Below, one piece after another: positions 61,183-64,000 of a DNA stretch of 64,000 nucleotides. The first letter of the stretch is position 1; each line of letters opens with the position of its first letter. The position numbers and the translations under genes are program-made. Origin of the DNA: Roseateles saccharophilus (lineage in GTDB: Bacteria > Pseudomonadota > Gammaproteobacteria > Burkholderiales > Burkholderiaceae_C). Where the stretch lies: positions 21,650 through 85,649 of the forward strand of contig NZ_SMBU01000025.1 of the NCBI RefSeq assembly GCF_004342485.1, in the 5' to 3' direction. The notes beneath the pieces were generated by a model. It saw nothing but the letters and a program-made list of their open reading frames with translations, searched no databases and was not told where the DNA came from.

Positions 61183-61634
61183 GCTGATTTGGGGGGCTTT
61201 TCGATTGTTGAGGAAGCGTGAACGTCCGAGTGCTTCGGCACAACTTCGCTTCCCATTTGGTCTTTTCCCGATGATCCACGACGGCGCCCCGTTACCCGGC
61301 TCAGGAGCGCGTTAGCCCCCGCACTTCAGGGGGACGCGTGGTCGAATCACTCGCCCTGTACAGAACCTGCAGCTTGTCGCCACCAGTGAAGGGGATCCGC
61401 GGAGAGCCTCCGCCCGTGCGTGGGAGCTTGGCCATAGAGTCAGCCACCGCCGTAGGGAATGGCCGCCACGGTCTCAACCACCTGTAAGCGGGAGGCGCGG
61501 CCTGGCACCACTGCCGCTGGTGTTGGGGATGCTGAGCACGGTCAGACTCCGGTGACTGGAAGTTCCATGCGTCGGATTCTGCATGTGATTGGAAGGGTAG
61601 GACGCCCCGAGTCAGGCGGGCACTGATGTCGGCC
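61183..61634. other. Gene-poor stretch upstream of hicAB
   Basis: No gene is supported. A 113-codon minus frame (61301-61642) exists but overlaps the next gene, has no ribosome site, and its composition is not protein-like. Terminator-like or att-like sequence was not identified. Confidence 0.5.
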
Positions 61635-61961
61635 TCAGCCACAGCCGTAGATCACATCCTCGAGCTGACGGCGCGTCGCAAGGCCAGTCGCCTGCCGGAG
61701 CTCGGGCACGCATGTCTCAGGGTCGGCCATGGCCTGACCTAGGCAGGTCGCCGCAAGGCGCGTCATGCCGGCGTTCAATGCGCCGGCCATCGCCAGGATC
61801 TGGTGCACTTCCCAGTCGTCGGGTTCGCGGCCTTCTATCTGCAAAACGTCAGTGAACCGTCTCGCGAAGCCCACCACGAAGGCCTTTTCCTCTGCCTTGT
61901 CACCGGACATCTCGACCACGGCGAACTCGCGCGCCAGATTGCCCATCTCCGTTGATTGCAT
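61635..61961 (-). CDS. Small acidic protein of unknown function
   Basis: The 108-residue product (MQSTEMGNLAREFAVVEMSGDKAEEKAFVVGFARRF..) is helical and hits no family I recognise. ATG at 61961 follows a perfect GGAGGT seven bases upstream, so this is a real gene although a longer frame exists. It is divergent from the 57-residue gene at 62140, with 178 bp between them. It belongs to the accessory region. Confidence 0.65.
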   Translation of the reverse strand: MQSTEMGNLAREFAVVEMSGDKAEEKAFVVGFARRFTDVLQIEGREPDDWEVHQILAMAGALNAGMTRLAATCLGQAMADPETCVPELRQATGLATRRQLEDVIYGCG

Positions 61962-62139
61962 CTGGACCTCCGATGGAAAGGACGGCGACCCTAGCCGACC
62001 GCGGCAGGTTTCGCTACCGTCTGAGACATCGCGTCGTGCAGGCGGACTGGCCTCCGGTTGTATTCCGAGAAACGTACGGAACGATTGGCGAAGGTGACGG
62101 CTTTCCCGGCACCAACCTAACCCCTGAAAGGTTCCCCCA

Positions 62140-62313
62140 ATGGCATCAAGCCAAGCAGAAAACGCCGCCGACAACCTCCTGGCGGAACTCATCAAGCATC
62201 AGCCCGAGCTGTTTCAACTCAGAGACTGCTCCCCAGAAGGAGGAAGGGCCCTCGGCGACGCCATCATCGCGCTCCGCCTGAAGCTGATCGACATGCACCA
62301 GTCGCAGGGCTGA
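62140..62313 (+). CDS. 57-residue protein of unknown function
   Basis: A short frame MASSQAENAADNLLAELIKHQ..., ending ..LRLKLIDMHQSQG. GAAAGG lies about ten bases before the ATG and a terminator-like hairpin follows its stop. It is amphipathic and helical (LLAELIKHQPELFQL, DAIIALRLKLIDM). It is divergent from the gene at 61635-61961, a possible pair. Confidence 0.55.
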   Translation: MASSQAENAADNLLAELIKHQPELFQLRDCSPEGGRALGDAIIALRLKLIDMHQSQG

Positions 62314-62316
62314 TGC

Positions 62317-62347
62317 GAGAGGGCGTCGGGCCACCTGGCGCCCTCTC
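62317..62347 (+). terminator. Hairpin after the 57-residue gene
   Basis: GAGAGGGCG and CGCCCTCTC form a 9-bp stem with a 13-base loop, followed by CTTCAATG. The T-tract is poor. Confidence 0.5.
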
Positions 62348-62836
62348 CTTCAATGACGTTTGAGCGCCCCGTCCACTCATCAGGACATACCCTCGATCCG
62401 ACAGAAGCCGGCGCAGGCCGTGGTGCAGCGTCTGGCAATGCGTGCTGCCGCCCATGCCCGATGACCGCAACTGCCAGCTGGATGGTTCGCGAGAGCGACC
62501 TAATCTGGCAACGGCTCTTGCACGATCGCCTTCCAACGGTCTGAACGCGCTGGCCGAAGCTGCAGGCCGACTGTCAGGGCTGAACCGTCTTCACAGCCAC
62601 TGCGCGACCCCGCCATGGTGCGAGCAGGTTCCTCGGTGATGCTGGCTGAAGCTGTAGGTGCCGTCCCGGCACTGGGCCGTCGCACCATCAGGCGCAGCAT
62701 CCCGCCGGTGCTGAGAGAATTGGAATTAGCCAGCATGTTTCACCTCTTCATCAGGTGGGGTCGTTGGTCAGGCCGGCCCAGGGCTCCTACCCCCTGGGTT
62801 CGGCCGCTTTGCCTCAGGACCGCTGAGGCGCCGGAG
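62348..62836. other. Decayed DNA in the island
   Basis: No intact gene is seen. The only recognisable content is the DUF3761 fragment at 62591-62725. Small frames here lack ribosome sites and family likeness. Confidence 0.5.
62591..62725 (-). pseudogene. C-terminal fragment of a DUF3761 protein
   Basis: In a frame without start codon the minus strand reads ..DGATAQCRDGTYSFSQHHRG then TCSHHGGVAQWL and stop. CRDGTxSxSxHxRGTCSxHGGVAxW is the DUF3761 signature, a small secreted-protein domain. A TAA at 62726-62728 closes the frame upstream, and no ATG, GTG or TTG follows it before the conserved part, so the signal peptide and start are lost. Confidence 0.75.
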
Positions 62837-63196
62837 TCAGGTGTCGTAGATCTCTCCATCACCGTCAGGATCGTCGCGATCTGGGTGATCCAATCTGAAT
62901 TCGTTAAGTTCGGGCAGCGCTGTAACCGGCAGCTCAAACGCACAGTAGCTGCAACGAAGGAATCGGTCGTTCGACGTGAATTCGATGAGATCCGCGGTGC
63001 AGCTGGGGCAGGTGAGATCGCCAACCGGACCCGGCTTCCGAGGTTCGGTTTTTGGCGCGTCGACGCGGTAAACCGCGTTGGTGATCGCATGGCCCAACTG
63101 GGCGTGAAGCGAACGGCCCGTGGGGCACAGAAACTCGAACCTGTTGAACGATGTCCTTAGCGCGCAGGCCGGGCAGTAAATTGGTCGCATGGTCAC
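62837..63196 (-). CDS. Zinc-ribbon protein of unknown function
   Basis: A protein of 117-119 residues with four Cys pairs or near-pairs: YCPACAL at the start, LCPTG, LTCPSCTADL and RCSYCAFEL, which may form two zinc ribbons, and an acidic C-terminus (DHPDRDDPDGDGE). The longer start is a GTG at 63196 that overlaps the integrase stop (GTGA); an ATG is at 63190. The role may be a regulator or excision accessory of the island, but that is a guess. Confidence 0.65.
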   Translation of the reverse strand: MTMRPIYCPACALRTSFNRFEFLCPTGRSLHAQLGHAITNAVYRVDAPKTEPRKPGPVGDLTCPSCTADLIEFTSNDRFLRCSYCAFELPVTALPELNEFRLDHPDRDDPDGDGEIYDT

Positions 63197-63414
63197 GCCG
63201 CCCTGAAATCGATCACCTTGGCGCCGGCCTTCAGCTGGTCCAGGTACTCGGCCCAGAGAACCATCATCTGCCGCCGCTGCTCCATGAACTCGGCGCGGTC
63301 GTAGGCCATGCCCAGGGGGCCGGACTTGCCGTGCGCGAGCTGAGCCTCGATGACGTCTGGTGACACGCCGGGCAGCCGCTCAACGATGAGCATGCGCGCT
63401 GCGTATTCCACGCG
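63193..63414 (-). pseudogene. C-terminal stump of a tyrosine integrase
   Basis: About 73 codons read VEYAARMLIVERLPGVSPDV, IEAQLAHGKSGPLGMAYDRA, and end QMMVLWAEYLDQLKAGAKVIDFRAA. This is the end of a phage/island-type tyrosine integrase: the segment after the HxxR box, the AYDRA stretch with the nucleophilic Tyr and the C-terminal helix with xAxYLDxLKAG. The frame upstream enters the tandem repeats of an IS21-type element, so the gene is cut at about 63414. Confidence 0.85.
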
Positions 63415-63520
63415 ATCGCGGACACCGTTCCGCTGTGATGGCGGACAGCATTCCGCTGTGATGGCGGACACCGTTCCACGCTGATGGCGGACAGCATTCC
63501 AAACTGATCGCGGACACCGG
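63414..63520 (+). repeat. Tandem 23-bp terminal repeats of the IS21 element
   Basis: Four full units begin at 63414, 63437, 63460 and 63483, plus a partial at 63506. Each starts GAT(C/G)GCGGACA. They alternate between ACACCGTTCC and ACAGCATTCC, so the true period is 46 bp. IS21 ends carry such multiple transposase-binding sites. Confidence 0.85.
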
Positions 63521-63581
63521 GAGGGTGTCCTGAGTGACCCAACGAGGCATAGGCTGCCCGGCTTTTTGGCCGGGAGAGGCG

Positions 63582-64000
63582 ATGCCCACACCAAGGGTCC
63601 TCATGAGCAAGATCAGACAAGCACTTCAACTGCTGGCCGACGCCAGCCTCAGCACCCGGCAGGTGGCCGCCGCTTTGGGCATCAGCAAGACCACCGTCAG
63701 CGAGATCGCGATGTATGCGCGCGACGCCGGCGTTGGGTGGCCCCAGGCGGCCACGCTCAGCGACGAAGAGCTGCAAGCACGGCTGTACCCGCCACCGCGG
63801 CCACGCAGCAGCACGCGGCGCGAGCCCGACTACGCATCGCTGCACCAGGAGCTCAAGCGCCCCGGCGTCACGCTGCAGCTGCTGTGGGAGGAGTACAGCG
63901 CGGGCGCCGGTGAGGCCGCCTACCGCTACAGCGCCTTCTGCGAGAAGTACCGCGCCTGGGCCAAGGGCCTGAAGCGCTCGATGCGCCAGATCCACCCCGG
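63582..64000 (+). CDS. istA: IS21-family transposase IstA, N-terminal part
   Basis: The frame runs off the window after 139 codons. It begins MPTPRVLMSKIRQALQLLADASLSTRQVAAALGISKTTVSE, the DNA-binding helix-turn-helix start of IstA, then the LKRPGVTLQLLWEEYSAG and YRYSAFCEKYRAWAKGL stretches; the DDE catalytic core is not in view. GGGAGAGG precedes the ATG at 63582, so this start is preferred over the ATG at 63603. Confidence 0.88.
   Translation, partial: MPTPRVLMSKIRQALQLLADASLSTRQVAAALGISKTTVSEIAMYARDAGVGWPQAATLSDEELQARLYPPPRPRSSTRREPDYASLHQELKRPGVTLQLLWEEYSAGAGEAAYRYSAFCEKYRAWAKGLKRSMRQIHP

Larger units (their letters stand above)
63414..64000 (+). mobile_element. IS21-family insertion sequence, left part
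   Basis: Tandem end repeats (63414-63520) followed by istA reading away from them, with a cut integrase on the other side. The right end and istB lie beyond the window. The exact left boundary is not resolved. Confidence 0.8.

Noticed and set aside
61301..61642. 113-codon minus frame
   Set aside because: Overlaps a gene with a better ribosome site, no recognised family, unlikely composition.

Overview
The window is GC-rich chromosomal DNA of a betaproteobacterium. Gene content and order (rpsB-tsf-pyrH-frr-uppS-cdsA-dxr-rseP-bamA; hfq-hflX-hflK-hflC-hisZ-purA; rlmN-pilF-rodZ-ispG-hisS-yfgM-bamB-der; sucA-odhB-lpdA-zapE) are those of the Burkholderiales, probably the Rubrivivax/Leptothrix/Roseateles side of that order. 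This placement is inferred from synteny and protein character, not from a search.

Layout. 1-7.9 kb: minus-strand translation/envelope cluster running from rpsB down to a truncated bamA. 8.1-12.2 kb: plus-strand amidase, FAD amino-acid oxidase-like protein and bifunctional NAD(P)HX repair enzyme. 12.2-16.8 kb: rnr (minus), tRNA-Leu(CAG) (plus), a Gpt-like phosphoribosyltransferase and purA. 16.8-21.9 kb: the hfq-hflX-hflKC-DUF2065-hisZ operon. 22-30.6 kb: der-bamB-yfgM-hisS-ispG-rodZ-pilF-rlmN, many joined by 4-nt ATGA overlaps. 30.6-35 kb: ndk, rluB, scpB, rluD. 35-41 kb: bamD (plus), a DinG/YoaA helicase, a PP2C phosphatase, a coiled-coil secreted protein and zapE. 41-46.7 kb: the 2-oxoglutarate dehydrogenase operon. 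47-54 kb: a mixed stretch with a 2OG-Fe(II) oxygenase, a RibD/DHFR-like reductase, a tiny Cys-rich protein, an orphan peptide-type binding protein, a TRIC-like membrane protein, and a divergent cadR/cadA metal-efflux pair. 54-58.8 kb: nitronate monooxygenase-like enzyme, acyl-CoA dehydrogenase and etfBA. 59-60 kb: murI and a YjfB-like motility protein.

60.1-64 kb is accessory DNA: a hicA-hicB toxin-antitoxin pair with an unknown third gene, two unknown small divergent genes, a decayed DUF3761 gene, a zinc-ribbon protein, and the C-terminal stump of a tyrosine integrase that ends where an IS21-type element (tandem end repeats plus istA) begins. It looks like an integrative island broken by an insertion sequence.

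Beyond the genes, the window holds dispersed intergenic repeats: two families with two copies each (10.67/35.94 kb and 5.35/57.96 kb), a hairpin with a conserved tip and changing stem (14.75 and 36.04 kb), and a hairpin-rich block that forms part of a reading frame at 39.84-39.93 kb. No single large undescribed system is evident. The most unusual material is the hicAB plus third gene cassette, the unknown small genes of the island, and these repeats.
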